Of a DNA stretch of 60,754 bases, positions 18,551-27,897 are shown piece after piece. The stretch comes from Cylindrospermum sp. FACHB-282. GTDB taxonomy: Bacteria > Cyanobacteriota > Cyanobacteriia > Cyanobacteriales > Nostocaceae. Numbering within the stretch: the first letter of the stretch is position 1; every line of letters begins with the position of its first letter. Where the stretch lies: contig NZ_JACJRJ010000023.1 in NCBI RefSeq assembly GCF_014697195.1, forward strand, positions 1 to 60,754. Direction: 5' to 3'. The notes beneath the pieces were generated by a model. That model was given only the letters and a program-made list of their open reading frames with translations, had not been told where the DNA came from and searched no databases. The translations under genes and the position numbers were made by a program.

Positions 18551-19603
18551 ATGAGATACAAACTCTTGGGCAAAAGTGGGTTGAGAGTTTCTGAACTCTC
18601 TTTGGGAACTATGACCTTTGGTGAAGACTGGGGTTGGGGAGCATCTAAAGACGAAAGCCAGAAAATATTTGATGCCTATGTGGAAGCAGGGGGAAACTTC
18701 CTTGATACCGCCAATGGTTACACCGATGGTAGCAGTGAAAAAATTGTTGGTGAGTTGATTGCTAAAGACCGGGAACGGTTTGTAGTTGCGACTAAATATA
18801 GTTTTCCCCTACGGATGAACGATCGCCAGGGTGATCCCAACGCCAGCGGGAACCATCGCAAGAATTTGATCCAGTCGTTGGAAGGTAGTTTGAAACGGCT
18901 GAATACTGACTACATTGATTTATTTTGGCTGCACGCTTGGGACTTCACAACACCGATTGAGGAAGTCATGCGATCGCTTGATGATGTGGTTCGCCAAGGT
19001 AAGGTACTTTATATCGGTATCTCTGACACACCCGCTTGGATTGTTTCCCAAGCCAATACTATCGCCCAATATCAAGGGTGGACGCAGTTTGTCGCCCTGC
19101 AAATTGAGTATAGTTTGATTGAGCGGACACCAGAACGGGACTTGCTACCAATGGCTAAAGCCTTGGACTTAGCCGTAACGCCTTGGTCTCCCCTTGGTGG
19201 TGGAGTACTCACAGGTAAGTATAATCAACCGATTCCCGTAGATGAACATCAGGGAAGATTGGCAAATCCGGCACTAGGAACTATTTCTGAACAGCATTTA
19301 GCGATCGCTCAAGTAGTTAATCAAGTTGCTGTCGAAATTGGACACACCCCTTCACAGGTAGCACTGGCTTGGTTACGCGCTCAAAGCGGTGTAATTGTCC
19401 CCATTGTCGGCGCTAGAAAGCTATCTCAGTTTCAAGATAACTTAGGTTATCTCAATGTCACCCTATCACCAGAACATCTGCAACGGCTGAATGAAGTGAG
19501 TCAAATAGATTTAGGTTTTCCCCATGACTTCTTGCAAAATCAGGTAGTTCGCGATCGCCTTTTTGGTGGCACATTCAGCACCATAGACAACCATCGCCTC
19601 TAA
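18551..19603 (+). CDS. Aldo/keto reductase
   Basis: NADPH-dependent carbonyl reductase of the TIM-barrel AKR superfamily, 350 residues from the ATG at 18551; the upstream ATG at 18533 only adds MRNGLI. Catalytic residues are visible: Asp and Tyr in FLDTANGYTDG, Lys in VVATKYSF and His in LFWLHAWD. The cofactor loop is near IVGARKLSQFQDNL. It is close to YajO/Tas-like AKRs. The adjacent AraC gene upstream suggests induction by a small molecule, perhaps an aldehyde. Confidence 0.93.
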   Translation: MRYKLLGKSGLRVSELSLGTMTFGEDWGWGASKDESQKIFDAYVEAGGNFLDTANGYTDGSSEKIVGELIAKDRERFVVATKYSFPLRMNDRQGDPNASGNHRKNLIQSLEGSLKRLNTDYIDLFWLHAWDFTTPIEEVMRSLDDVVRQGKVLYIGISDTPAWIVSQANTIAQYQGWTQFVALQIEYSLIERTPERDLLPMAKALDLAVTPWSPLGGGVLTGKYNQPIPVDEHQGRLANPALGTISEQHLAIAQVVNQVAVEIGHTPSQVALAWLRAQSGVIVPIVGARKLSQFQDNLGYLNVTLSPEHLQRLNEVSQIDLGFPHDFLQNQVVRDRLFGGTFSTIDNHRL

Positions 19604-19765
19604 CTAAGTCCCAAAGCCACCAACATCAGCAAAACCACACATTCATGCATTAATTCCCTAGTTCGTCAACATCACTGCCGCTATCAATTATATCTACCCC
19701 TAGAGAGTTACATCTAGCCAGCAATTATCTGTACCGTTAGCTTGTACATGGACTGAGGTTAAATC

Positions 19766-20332
19766 ATGAGCGGCAAACCTTCATCACGGTTGTACCCCAC
19801 CCGGATTGATATTTCCACCGATGTGCGAGTCCAAATCGTGTCAATTCTTAACCAAACATTGGCAGCCACATTGGATCTCAAAACCCAGACAAAGCAGGCC
19901 CACTGGAATGTTAAAGGCACAGATTTCTATCAATTGCACGAATTATTTGACGTACTTGCTGGTGAATTGGAAGATTACATCGATTTGGTAGCTGAACGCA
20001 TTACCGCCTTGGGTGGCTACGCTTTAGGCACAGCCCGCATCGCCGCTAGTAACTCCATTCTACCAGAATTTCCCTTTGAGGCTGTGGATGGCAAAGAGCA
20101 CGTGAGCGCCTTAGCAGATCGTTTTGCACCCTATGGCAAACATATCAGAGAAGCGATCGACAAAGCTAACGACTTAGGCGACGCTGACACCGCTGATATT
20201 TACACCGAAATTTCTCGCACCATAGACAAACGACTCTGGTTTTTAGAAGCTCATCTGCAAACATCCCCAGCAAAAGAAGACAATGGCGCAGCAGCTACTA
20301 CAAAAACTCAAAAAACAGCCGCAGTCAAATAA
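19766..20332 (+). CDS. Dps family DNA-binding ferritin
   Basis: Iron-storing stress protein of 188 residues. The Dps ferroxidase signature is clear: QAHWNVKGTDFYQLHELFD followed by EDYIDLVAERITALGG, with His, His, Asp and Glu in the expected spacing. The C-terminal tail (about 165-188) is Ala/Thr/Lys-rich (TTKTQKTAAVK), which may aid DNA binding. It would oxidise Fe(II) with H2O2 and protect DNA. It is monocistronic, with a strong hairpin terminator after it. Confidence 0.95.
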   Translation: MSGKPSSRLYPTRIDISTDVRVQIVSILNQTLAATLDLKTQTKQAHWNVKGTDFYQLHELFDVLAGELEDYIDLVAERITALGGYALGTARIAASNSILPEFPFEAVDGKEHVSALADRFAPYGKHIREAIDKANDLGDADTADIYTEISRTIDKRLWFLEAHLQTSPAKEDNGAAATTKTQKTAAVK

Positions 20333-20379
20333 GTGCTTTTAAAGTAAATAAACTTTTTCAAATCTAGTGGTATCTTTTT

Positions 20380-20415
20380 GGTAAGTACGTCACTTTAAAG
20401 TGCGTACTTTTCACT
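20380..20415 (+). terminator. Hairpin terminator after dps
   Basis: AAGTACG...CACTTT / AAAGTG...CGTACTTTT forms a long near-perfect hairpin (about 20381-20411) followed by T-rich sequence, 50 bp after the Dps stop. Confidence 0.7.
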
Positions 20416-20474
20416 TTATTTGCCATACCTTACTATATAAATAGTTCAAAACCAGATTTAAGATTTAATCCCCT

Positions 20475-21191
20475 ATGTCTCAAACTACAAAAACTCACTT
20501 AATTCATGATAGAAATAATCGTGGTCATGCTCAGATAGACTGGCTCGATAGTTACCACACATTTTCCTTCAGTAGCTTTTATGATCCGAACCGCATGGGA
20601 TTTCGCTCTCTGCGGGTGATTAACGATGATCGCATTGCTCCTGGTGCTGGATTTCCTACCCACGGACATCGAGACATGGAAATTCTCACTTATGTCTTGT
20701 CAGGTGCAGTAGAGCATAAAGACAGCTTGGGTACAGGTTCAGTAATTCGTCCCGGTGATGCACAAATCATGAGTGCGGGTACTGGTATTCAGCATAGCGA
20801 ATTTAATCCCTCACCAACAGAACCACTGCATTTGCTACAAATCTGGATTCTTCCTGACAAGCAAGGAATCACACCAAGGTATGAACAAAAGGCTTTTACC
20901 CCAGAAGAAAAACGGGGCAAACTCCGCTTAATTGCTGCTAAAGACGGACGTGATGGTGCTGTAACTATTCACCAAGATGTTGATTTATATGCATCTCTTT
21001 TAGAACAAGGTGATGTTGTTAATTATCACGTCCAGCCTCATCGCTATGCCTGGTTACAAATAGCTCAAGGTATAGCAAACTTAAATGGTGAAGAACTCAG
21101 AGCCGGCGATGGAGTGCAAATCAGCAAAGAAGAAAAACTAGAAATTAGCACCAACACTAGCGCGGAAATCTTGCTTTTTGATTTAGGCTAA
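20475..21191 (+). CDS. Pirin family protein (YhhW-like bicupin)
   Basis: A 238-residue bicupin. The N-terminal pirin motif has the metal ligands: [19 protein letters not shown] (His, His) with a following HKD and the ISAGTG-type segment [13 protein letters not shown] second cupin in the C-terminal half has no clear metal site. The Escherichia YhhW relative shows quercetinase activity; here only the family is supported. No signal peptide is seen. It faces the AAA_35 gene convergently across a strong palindrome. Confidence 0.92.
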   Translation: MSQTTKTHLIHDRNNRGHAQIDWLDSYHTFSFSSFYDPNRMGFRSLRVINDDRIAPGAGFPTHGHRDMEILTYVLSGAVEHKDSLGTGSVIRPGDAQIMSAGTGIQHSEFNPSPTEPLHLLQIWILPDKQGITPRYEQKAFTPEEKRGKLRLIAAKDGRDGAVTIHQDVDLYASLLEQGDVVNYHVQPHRYAWLQIAQGIANLNGEELRAGDGVQISKEEKLEISTNTSAEILLFDLG

Positions 21192-21196
21192 TTAGA

Positions 21197-21234
21197 CCCC
21201 TGTAGAGACTAAGCATGACTTGTCTCTACAGGGG
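21197..21234. terminator. Bidirectional terminator-like palindrome (TGTAGAGAC family)
   Basis: CCCCTGTAGAGAC (21197-21209) and GTCTCTACAGGGG (21222-21234) form a perfect 13-bp stem between two convergent genes. Related palindromes occur after the patatin (29094), rubrerythrin (52432) and 4Fe-4S protein (59123) genes. Confidence 0.7.
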
Positions 21235-21294
21235 TTTGAGTTTCTGTTGATTGGATATTTTATTTTTTGGAAGCCTCTTAATGTCTATCATTGT

Positions 21295-23586
21295 CTATAG
21301 ATTGAGTGAATTTTTGTCATAGCTGGATGCAAAATACTGCCGATATAATTCACAGCTTGGTATCACTTTATGTTTTAACTGTTTGATCAGCCCCATACTG
21401 CTTAATTTATAAGTCATGATTGAATCTAATGATATTGGTTGTTGAGCATTTATGACACTATCTAACGCTTTCGCTAATTCAGGTTGTTCTTGCAATATTG
21501 CTTGATGACGCTGCAAGTGAGAGGAATAAATTCCCTTTGATGTAGCTGCTGTATCAAGAAATTGAGTAAAGGTAATTTCTCCCCGGCTGAGATGATAAAT
21601 AGCCATATGTGTCAAGGCTGGATGTCCTTCCACCATAGCCATAAGTTCTCTAGCTTCCTGGTAGTCATTCCAATTAAGTCCATAGCATTGAGCTAACTGT
21701 TGTACCTGCTCTAAACTGAAGCTACTTAACTCTATTGGAAGTCCTACATTAAATGGAGATTGCTTTAACTGGAGAGGAACATAAATTTCAGTCGAATGCA
21801 CTATAATCAGCCGTAACTTTTGCCAAATAGGTTGTCTTTTAGCTTCTTCATACCAAGAACGAAACAAAGGTAAAACATCTTTGGCTACATGAGGATGTTC
21901 AAAAATATAGTTGACTTCATCCACTGCTAAAACTAGAGGAGTATCAATTTGCTTTAATAGATGATTGCGGAAATAAAGAGAACAACTAATTTTGCTACCA
22001 ATATCTTCATCCCAATAGTCTTCTAACTTCGGTTCCATCTGAAGTTGACGGGTAACATTGGCACACAGCCAGCGCAAAAATCGATTCAAATCGTTCAAAA
22101 TTACGTCGTCAACTTGCTCTAAATTTAAGCTAACAGCGTGGTAGCCTTGGTGAGTGGCATAATCCAAAGTCCTTAGTAGCAAAGAAGTTTTACCCATCTC
22201 TCTAGGTGCTTTAATTCTTACTAAAGCGCCAGGTTTTCTAATTTCTTCATAAACTTGCGTTTCTACTGCGGCTCGTTGTATATAAAAAGGAGAATCGAGG
22301 GGAACCGCACCACTTGGGTAACAGGGAGAATCGAGGGAATTGTCCATATTTTCTATAGACATAGGACGATAGGGGCTAATATGGGATACAAAGACGGTTT
22401 CTTCCATGTCTTTGTGCCTGTTCAACCCCGAATTAGCGGTAACTATCTGGGAATTAGAGATTTCTCTTGTCAGGTTTTCATTTACCCAATCCAAATTAAA
22501 GACTCTCGCGTAGATTGGGTTTTTGACTGTTAAACTTCCTTGGTGTTGGGTGACAAGTCCCGATAGACGTAGTTCTAGATACTCAGGGGAGTTGTGAGCC
22601 GGGATTTTTCCCTCTTGTATAATCTGCTGATATAGCTGTAATAATTGTTGGCTTCTTGGAGTATTGCGGAGCAGGCGATCGCGAATTGTCCTTAAATGCT
22701 CTGGTTCGTCCTGACTTTCCCAATTTTTGATAATTTGATTCTGGACAATTTGCTCAATCCACTGCGATTCTTCATCATCTTGAGGTACAGAAAAATCTGT
22801 GCTGTTATTGCAGTGATTAACAATTAACCAACATAGTTTTTGAGTCAAAAAAGGCTGTCCACTAGTCCAATATAAAACTTCTTTTAAGACTGCTTCCGGG
22901 TTGCTAACTTTCCCTACCAATCCCTTTACTAAAGGCTCGCTATCTTTGATTTGAAATCCTTCAAGTTCAATAGCTCTACCGATATTAAAAGGCGTAGAAT
23001 AATGTTTATCTTGAATCAACTCTGAAGGCGTAGCTACCCCCAACAAAGCAAAAGACAATCGCCTATAAGCTGGCTTGATAGCTCGACTTTCATAGCAGTG
23101 GCGAATCAGGGCAAAAAATTCGTCAGTGGAGAACTTCAAACCCAGCACGTTATCAATTTCATCGATAAAAATGACAATTTTTTCCTGAATCTGCGTCAGT
23201 AATACGGTTTCGATAAATTGATTTAAGCACTGAATAGGAGAAAGATCATCATGTTCTCTTAACCAACTACGCCGATTTATTTGTAGCTTAAAACCGCTGA
23301 CTAATTCCTGAATAATCCCCCCATACCATTGGGGAGCCGTAATTTGCTGGCTACCAATGCCGCTTAATTCAATTTCTGCACACTTAATACCCCTAGCTCG
23401 TAATTTGTCCATTGTCCGCACTCGCAAGCTTGACTTCCCCATTTGCCTAGCGTTGAGTACATAGCAGTATTCACCAGCTAATAACCCTTCGTAAAGTTCA
23501 GTATCAGCCTGTCGCACTACATAAGTAGGTGCATCAGGGGGGAGACTACCACCTGGTTGATAGGTGGGGTTGAGTTTGGCAAACAT
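21295..23586 (-). CDS. Protein with two AAA_35 (AAA-like) ATPase domains
   Basis: A 763-residue protein made of two AAA_35 NTPase modules. Module 1 opens with the family hallmark [20 protein letters not shown], has a P-loop [14 protein letters not shown] (about 45-58) and Walker [13 protein letters not shown]. Module 2 opens [18 protein letters not shown], with P-loop [13 protein letters not shown] (about 456-468) and Walker [17 protein letters not shown]_35 proteins are abundant in filamentous cyanobacteria and often carry signalling or conflict-system domains, but no effector domain is visible here. Its upstream region contains 10-bp AACTGAATTT-type repeats shared with the truncated copy at 24576. 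Confidence 0.88.
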   Translation of the reverse strand: MFAKLNPTYQPGGSLPPDAPTYVVRQADTELYEGLLAGEYCYVLNARQMGKSSLRVRTMDKLRARGIKCAEIELSGIGSQQITAPQWYGGIIQELVSGFKLQINRRSWLREHDDLSPIQCLNQFIETVLLTQIQEKIVIFIDEIDNVLGLKFSTDEFFALIRHCYESRAIKPAYRRLSFALLGVATPSELIQDKHYSTPFNIGRAIELEGFQIKDSEPLVKGLVGKVSNPEAVLKEVLYWTSGQPFLTQKLCWLIVNHCNNSTDFSVPQDDEESQWIEQIVQNQIIKNWESQDEPEHLRTIRDRLLRNTPRSQQLLQLYQQIIQEGKIPAHNSPEYLELRLSGLVTQHQGSLTVKNPIYARVFNLDWVNENLTREISNSQIVTANSGLNRHKDMEETVFVSHISPYRPMSIENMDNSLDSPCYPSGAVPLDSPFYIQRAAVETQVYEEIRKPGALVRIKAPREMGKTSLLLRTLDYATHQGYHAVSLNLEQVDDVILNDLNRFLRWLCANVTRQLQMEPKLEDYWDEDIGSKISCSLYFRNHLLKQIDTPLVLAVDEVNYIFEHPHVAKDVLPLFRSWYEEAKRQPIWQKLRLIIVHSTEIYVPLQLKQSPFNVGLPIELSSFSLEQVQQLAQCYGLNWNDYQEARELMAMVEGHPALTHMAIYHLSRGEITFTQFLDTAATSKGIYSSHLQRHQAILQEQPELAKALDSVINAQQPISLDSIMTYKLSSMGLIKQLKHKVIPSCELYRQYFASSYDKNSLNL

Positions 23587-23649
23587 TGGTATTTCTTAGA
23601 TGGTAAAACCTTCTTCAGTGTTAATTGTGACATAATTATATGTTGCTGA

Positions 23650-23712
23650 ATACCTAATTTTAACTGAATTGGCTGAATTTAACTGAATTTTAAGAGTCCT
23701 GAATTTAACTCA
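23650..23712. repeat. Short 10-bp repeat tract upstream of AAA_35 gene
   Basis: Several copies of (T)TTAACTGAAT/GGCTGAATTT with a 10-11 bp period, about 65-125 bp upstream of the minus-strand AAA_35 start. The same motif is expanded upstream of the truncated copy at 24862-24968. The remaining spacer 23587-23910 has no other clear feature. Confidence 0.6.
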
Positions 23713-23910
23713 ACTACTGCTGTAAAAAACCAAAGATACTATCAGCAAGCTCTATGAAACCGTTTGACACAAATCGGACACCTATAGAGTAGAAGACTAA
23801 TCACCACTCCCTGAAGGGGTAGGTGCGCTTTTTTCTCATTGATGCAACAAAGCCGAACTGAAATGTTAGGCAATCCACTCTCAAACTACAATTTAAGGTG
23901 AAATGAAACC

Positions 23911-24345
23911 ATGAACATCTTTAAATACATCAAACAGGCTATCGTTTTTGGGCTGGCTCTATTTTGTTTGACTTTGGCATTTCAAAGCCCCAGTTACGCG
24001 GCAGACCTCGAAGGAAATTGGCAGCTTGAATCCTTAGGCGGTGTTCCTGTTTTGGAAAAAACTCAAATTACAGCCAAATTTGATAATGATTCTCATGGTA
24101 GCATCAGCGGCAGTGGAGGCTGCAACGGATACTTTGGCAGTGGTTTCACTGCTAATTCAGGTAGAATAACAATTTCAGGTGGAGGCGCAACACGAAAGTT
24201 CTGCTTCCCCGAATCTATCATGCAGCAGGAGTCTAAATATTTTAAAGCATTAGACTCAGCCACCTCCTATAAGGTAAGCGAGCAAAATCTGAAACTTACT
24301 TACGGTTCGGATAACCAGTCTTTGAAATACGTCAAAGCTGAATAA
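23911..24345 (+). CDS. META domain protein, secreted (HslJ-like)
   Basis: A 144-residue exported protein. The signal peptide (about 1-30, ending SPSYAADLEG) is followed by a META domain with its markers: LEGNWQLESLGG, the Cys in SGSGGCNGYFGSGF, and a second Cys in TRKFCFPESIMQQESKYFKAL. HslJ-like proteins sit in the envelope and relate to heat or oxidative stress, but the function of this group is not settled. It has its own ATG after AAGGTGAAATGAAACC. Confidence 0.9.
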   Translation: MNIFKYIKQAIVFGLALFCLTLAFQSPSYAADLEGNWQLESLGGVPVLEKTQITAKFDNDSHGSISGSGGCNGYFGSGFTANSGRITISGGGATRKFCFPESIMQQESKYFKALDSATSYKVSEQNLKLTYGSDNQSLKYVKAE

Positions 24346-24380
24346 ACTTGTGATGCTCTCGTAGGAATAGCGATCGCGCT

Positions 24381-24414
24381 TAGGTTGGGTAAGGCTCGTG
24401 TCTCACCCAACCTA
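24381..24414 (+). terminator. Hairpin terminator after the META gene
   Basis: TAGGTTGGGT (24381-24390) / ACCCAACCTA (24405-24414), a perfect 10-bp stem followed by TAATTTTT, 36 bp after the stop codon. Confidence 0.65.
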
Positions 24415-24570
24415 TAATTTTTGGGAACTAGATTTTCGGGTTAGAGGTGCGATGCCTTTTGATAAAGAGATTAATAGCGATCGCATCAGAATAAGCACCA
24501 CATATTGATAGAAGTCAAACAACAAATAGTACTTGTTGTTTTTATACTGTCGCTACTGTCTATTTAATAA

Positions 24571-24612
24571 CTGAATTAAACTGAATTAAACTGAATTAAA
24601 CTGAATTTTAAA
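24571..24612. repeat. 10-bp tandem repeat (CTGAATTAAA) at the fragment breakpoint
   Basis: Four tandem copies, the last one diverged (CTGAATTTTA). The tract forms the last codons of the truncated AAA_35 fragment, so the gene was cut at or by this repeat. Confidence 0.85.
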
Positions 24613-24800
24613 AGCTCTTTATGCATTGTCCGCACTCGCAAGCTAGACTTCCCCATTTGCCTAGCGTTGAGGACATAGCGATAATCAAGACCTAATAGCC
24701 CTTCGTAAAGTTCAGTATCAGCCTGTCGCACTACATAAGTTGGAGCTTCAGGCGGAAGACTACCACCAGGCTGATAGGTGGGGTTGAGTTTGGCAAACAT
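24576..24800 (-). pseudogene. Truncated AAA_35 N-terminal fragment
   Basis: The first ~60 residues are nearly identical to the N-terminus of the 763-residue AAA_35 protein ([17 protein letters not shown], then [15 protein letters not shown] and [15 protein letters not shown]). After that it runs into the CTGAATTAAA tract and stops. The P-loop is present but Walker B and the rest are absent. It is a partial duplication of the 5' end plus upstream region of the neighbouring gene, 1 kb away. Confidence 0.85.
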
Positions 24801-24861
24801 TGGAATTTTAAGAGACTTACAACTTTATTTAGTTATATATTTTCGCATCTATGTTCCTGAA

Positions 24862-24968
24862 TACCTGAATTTAACTAAATTTAACTAAATTTAGTTAAAT
24901 TTAACTAAATTTAACTAAATTTAACTGAATTGGCTGTTTTTTTAATGTCCTAAATTTAACTGAATTAT
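24862..24968. repeat. 10-bp tandem repeat (TTTAACTAAA) tract
   Basis: About seven tandem units of AATTTAACTA-type sequence, one in inverted sense (TTTAGTTAAA), followed by single units to 24968. It lies upstream of the fragment on the minus strand and directly before the PatA/PatG-type protease on the plus strand, so it may also lie in that gene's leader. Confidence 0.85.
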
Positions 24969-24998
24969 TGAATTGCAAAGCCAAGCACAATAGTAATT

Positions 24999-26948
24999 GT
25001 GACGAAGAACACAAAAACCAACAACAAAGCAATGGGTTATGATGTATCACAGATAACAGCACAAACAGCTGGCTTCAGTGACATTACAGCATTGCCCGGA
25101 CTCAAATCTCTCTGGGCTGAATCTCTCGGCGACTCTCGCATATGCGTCGCGGTTCTTGACGGACTAGTTGACCAGTCACACCCATGCTTTAACGGTGCCC
25201 AGCTTACTCGGTTATCGACTCTAGTTTCTGGTGTTGGTGACCAAGGAACAGCATCCCAGCATGGAACCCACGTTACCAGCGTCATATTTGGTCAACATGG
25301 CAGCCCCATTCGTGGCATTGCCCCTAGCTGTCGTGGTCTGATTGTACCAGTGTTTACAAATGGGAGTCAAGGTGGCATTTCCCCCTGTTCCCAGATTGAC
25401 TTGGCACGAGCTATCACCCAAGCGGTTGAGCAGGGAGCCAATGTCATTAACATTAGCGGTGGTCAGTTAGCGGCCTCAGCTGAATCAGATAAGTTGCTAG
25501 CTAATGCAGTCCGCCTTTGTGCCGAAAACAACGTTCTCATTGTGGCTGCTGCGGGCAATGATGGCTGTGATTGTCTCCATGTTCCTGCTGCTCTGGAGTC
25601 GGTATTGGCAGTAGGTGCAATGGATTTAGCTGGAAACCCCATCGGTTTTAGCAACTGGGGTGAGGTTTACAGATCCCAAGGTATCCTTGCTCCTGGAGAA
25701 AATATCTTAGGTGCTATCCCTGGTGGTGGAACTGCTGCCAGAAGCGGCACAAGTTTTGCAACTCCTATTGTATCAGGACTTGTGGCCTTATTGCTCAGTA
25801 TTCAACTGCAACGAGGACAGAAGCCTGACCCCCACGCTATTCGTGATGCCATTCTCAAGACTGCTTTGCCTTGCAACCTACAAAAAAGTTTAGATAGCCG
25901 ACGCTGTTTAGTCGGAAGTCTAAATATATCTGGGGTACAAGCCCTAATTACAAAAGAAGGAATAAAACAAATGTCTAATCAAGAGGAAGTCATGATTCAA
26001 CCAAGTGAAGTTAACAACATTGAGCAAGTACTTGCTAATCAAGCAACAGATTCAGTAATCCAAGTCCCAAATTTGGAAGAATCTAGCTACTCACTACAAA
26101 CAATGAGCCTACAGTCTGCGTCAGCTAACGTAGTTCCTTCCTCTGTCGAGCCTTCTGAATGTACTACCTGTGCGGGTGGTGGTAAAGGACCGCAGATAGT
26201 TTATGCACTAGGAGAACTGGGGTATGATTTCGGTACTGAAGCCCGTCGAGATTCTTTTACCCAAGCGATACCTCCTGAAACGAGTTTGTTTGATTATCTC
26301 AATGCGAACCCTTGGGAAGCGCAATCACTAATTTGGACGCTCAATCTAGATACTACACCAATTTATGCGATCGCCCCTATGGGTCCTTACGCATCTGTAG
26401 TTTACGACCGAATTCGCTCATACATAGCAGATCCCAATGTAGAGCGGGTATCGGTTCCAGGATATATCGGCGGCAGCATCAGGCTGATATCAGGGCAAAC
26501 TGTTCCCCTAATTGTCCCAGAAGTCCGGGGTATGTACAGTTGGTCAGTTGCAGCCTTAGTTCAATCTGTGACAAGAATGACAACTTTGGCAGCCGGAGTA
26601 ACTCAGCAAGATGTGAGTAATCGGATTGAAGAATATCTGAGTCGTATTTATTATGACTACCGCAACCTGGGAGTTACTCCTCAAGAACGGGCGCTTAATT
26701 TCTCTGCAACCAACGCGTTCCAGACCTCTACGGCGATCGCATCTGCAACAGGTGAGCGACGAGTGCTTCAGGATATTTCTGTGGAGAAGAGTCCTATCTG
26801 TCGTCCTGATTCAGATTGCTACGACGTGAAGTTGAGCTTCTCTGACCCAGAAAATAACCAACGTTCTAACAAAGTCTATCGATTCACTATTGATGTCAGC
26901 GACCTAATTCCTGTCACTATCGGTCAAGTCCGTTCTTGGACTGTCTAA
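24999..26948 (+). CDS. PatA/PatG-type cyanobactin maturation protease (subtilisin family)
   Basis: Serine protease that, in cyanobactin pathways, removes leader or follower sequences from a precursor peptide. Length 649 residues from GTG 24999; the ATG at 25032 is an equally good start. The S8 triad is visible (GTG numbering): Asp54 in VAVLDGLVDQSH, His88 in HGTHVTS and Ser252 in RSGTSFATPIVSG. Residues ~385-649 form the PatA/PatG C-terminal domain (IVYALGELGYDFGTEARRD, NPWEAQSLIWTLNLD, MYSWSVAALVQSV). There is no signal peptide. Downstream come small leader-like and Cys-rich peptide genes on the same strand, which fits a RiPP locus. A PatD-like enzyme lies 15 kb away. Confidence 0.92.
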   Translation: MTKNTKTNNKAMGYDVSQITAQTAGFSDITALPGLKSLWAESLGDSRICVAVLDGLVDQSHPCFNGAQLTRLSTLVSGVGDQGTASQHGTHVTSVIFGQHGSPIRGIAPSCRGLIVPVFTNGSQGGISPCSQIDLARAITQAVEQGANVINISGGQLAASAESDKLLANAVRLCAENNVLIVAAAGNDGCDCLHVPAALESVLAVGAMDLAGNPIGFSNWGEVYRSQGILAPGENILGAIPGGGTAARSGTSFATPIVSGLVALLLSIQLQRGQKPDPHAIRDAILKTALPCNLQKSLDSRRCLVGSLNISGVQALITKEGIKQMSNQEEVMIQPSEVNNIEQVLANQATDSVIQVPNLEESSYSLQTMSLQSASANVVPSSVEPSECTTCAGGGKGPQIVYALGELGYDFGTEARRDSFTQAIPPETSLFDYLNANPWEAQSLIWTLNLDTTPIYAIAPMGPYASVVYDRIRSYIADPNVERVSVPGYIGGSIRLISGQTVPLIVPEVRGMYSWSVAALVQSVTRMTTLAAGVTQQDVSNRIEEYLSRIYYDYRNLGVTPQERALNFSATNAFQTSTAIASATGERRVLQDISVEKSPICRPDSDCYDVKLSFSDPENNQRSNKVYRFTIDVSDLIPVTIGQVRSWTV

Positions 26949-26980
26949 TGACTCAATGAATTCTGCTTTTGGTCTGGATA

Positions 26981-27262
26981 TTAAAAACATCTGCCCAGAA
27001 TAAATATGACCATGCTACCAATACAAGCCCCACCAATAATTAGAACCGTCAGTACAGCAAAAAACTTAGGCCAGATGGCAGGTATTAGTCCATCAAATCC
27101 GAATTTACAATGCAAACTCTGTTGCTTATCAGGTTCGGGAGTATGTAATACCATCTTCCCTGGCTGTTCTTGCTCTCGATAAAATACTAAGGGAGGGGTG
27201 AAGGAGGATTTACCCAATTGCACCTCATATCTCTGACTCGTTGAACAAAGAAAATTCAACAA
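26981..27262 (-). CDS. Small hypothetical protein with C-terminal membrane helix
   Basis: A 93-residue ORF opposite in strand to the flanking RiPP-like genes. Residues ~65-90 (FFAVLTVLIIGGACIGSMVI) form one clear membrane helix, preceded by a soluble part, FYREQEQPGKMVLHTPEPDK. The composition looks protein-like rather than a shadow, as no plus-strand gene overlaps it. I do not recognise the family. Function in the neighbouring pathway is possible but unproven. Confidence 0.5.
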   Translation of the reverse strand: MLNFLCSTSQRYEVQLGKSSFTPPLVFYREQEQPGKMVLHTPEPDKQQSLHCKFGFDGLIPAIWPKFFAVLTVLIIGGACIGSMVIFILGRCF

Positions 27263-27363
27263 CTACAAGGCGTAATGAGTCGAATGTTGTTCGATGCAAT
27301 TAGTCAACTAAGTTTCCTGCGAATTTTGATTAAACTAATAATTTCAAAGAGGAGAAATTCAAA

Positions 27364-27417
27364 ATGAAAGTTGCAATTCAAGCCGGACATGTACCACGAA
27401 CTAGTGATATGTGTTAG
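27364..27417 (+). pseudogene. Truncated precursor-leader peptide (17 codons)
   Basis: A tiny ORF, MKVAIQAGHVPRTSDMC then TAG, with a good ribosome-binding site (AGAGGAG at 27348). Aligned with the next peptide's start (MNLPIQSQPVLRTIS), positions M1, I5, Q6, V10, R12 and T13 are identical. It therefore looks like a duplicated precursor gene that now stops inside the leader. It might still be translated as a 17-mer ending in Cys. Confidence 0.55.
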
Positions 27418-27467
27418 GCAAATACTAAACGCTTGAAAAATAAATCAACAAAACACGAGGAATAATC

Positions 27468-27668
27468 ATGAATCTTCCAATTCAAAGTCAACCCGTCCTG
27501 AGAACAATTAGCACAGCTAACATTAGTGATGTAGCTGGAGTTAATCCCTCAATTGATTGGCTATGTCTCGTAACATGTGCTGGCGCTCTTATTTCTTGCG
27601 CGGGTTCCTCCAATCCAGTGCAGTGCCTAATCCAGGCTGGTATGGGCAAATGTGTTTCGTGTCTCTAA
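27468..27668 (+). CDS. Cys-rich RiPP precursor-like peptide
   Basis: A 66-residue peptide with GAGGAA ribosome-binding site. Residues 1-30 are leader-like and Cys-free (MNLPIQSQPVLRT, ISDVAGVNPS). Residues 31-66 are a hydrophobic, Gly/Ala/Cys-rich core with Cys at 33, 37, 44, 53, 62 and 65, ending CVSCL. The N-terminal QPV motif recalls cyanobactin precursors, but the familiar LAELSEEAL leader and AYDG-type recognition sites are absent. Its place after a PatA/PatG-type protease makes a modified peptide likely. Whether Cys are cyclised to thiazolines, crosslinked or left free is unknown. A bacteriocin-like or signalling role is inference. Confidence 0.75.
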   Translation: MNLPIQSQPVLRTISTANISDVAGVNPSIDWLCLVTCAGALISCAGSSNPVQCLIQAGMGKCVSCL

Positions 27669-27897
27669 TGTTATACTCAAGGCTTTAGGGTAGTAAATCA
27701 CTAATCGGTGTTTTATCTTTGGCGTTGCTGAATGATGAGATGATTTTGAATGACTTTTTGGGCTTTCAAGCATCATTTTATTCCCAATTTCAGCAAAGCT
27801 ACCCTAATTAATATTACATAGAGTGGTGACGGGGCGATCGCCTCGCCATCCCTCTTAGATGTCTCGAACATGATTTTTGTATAAAGGAGGAAATCTC

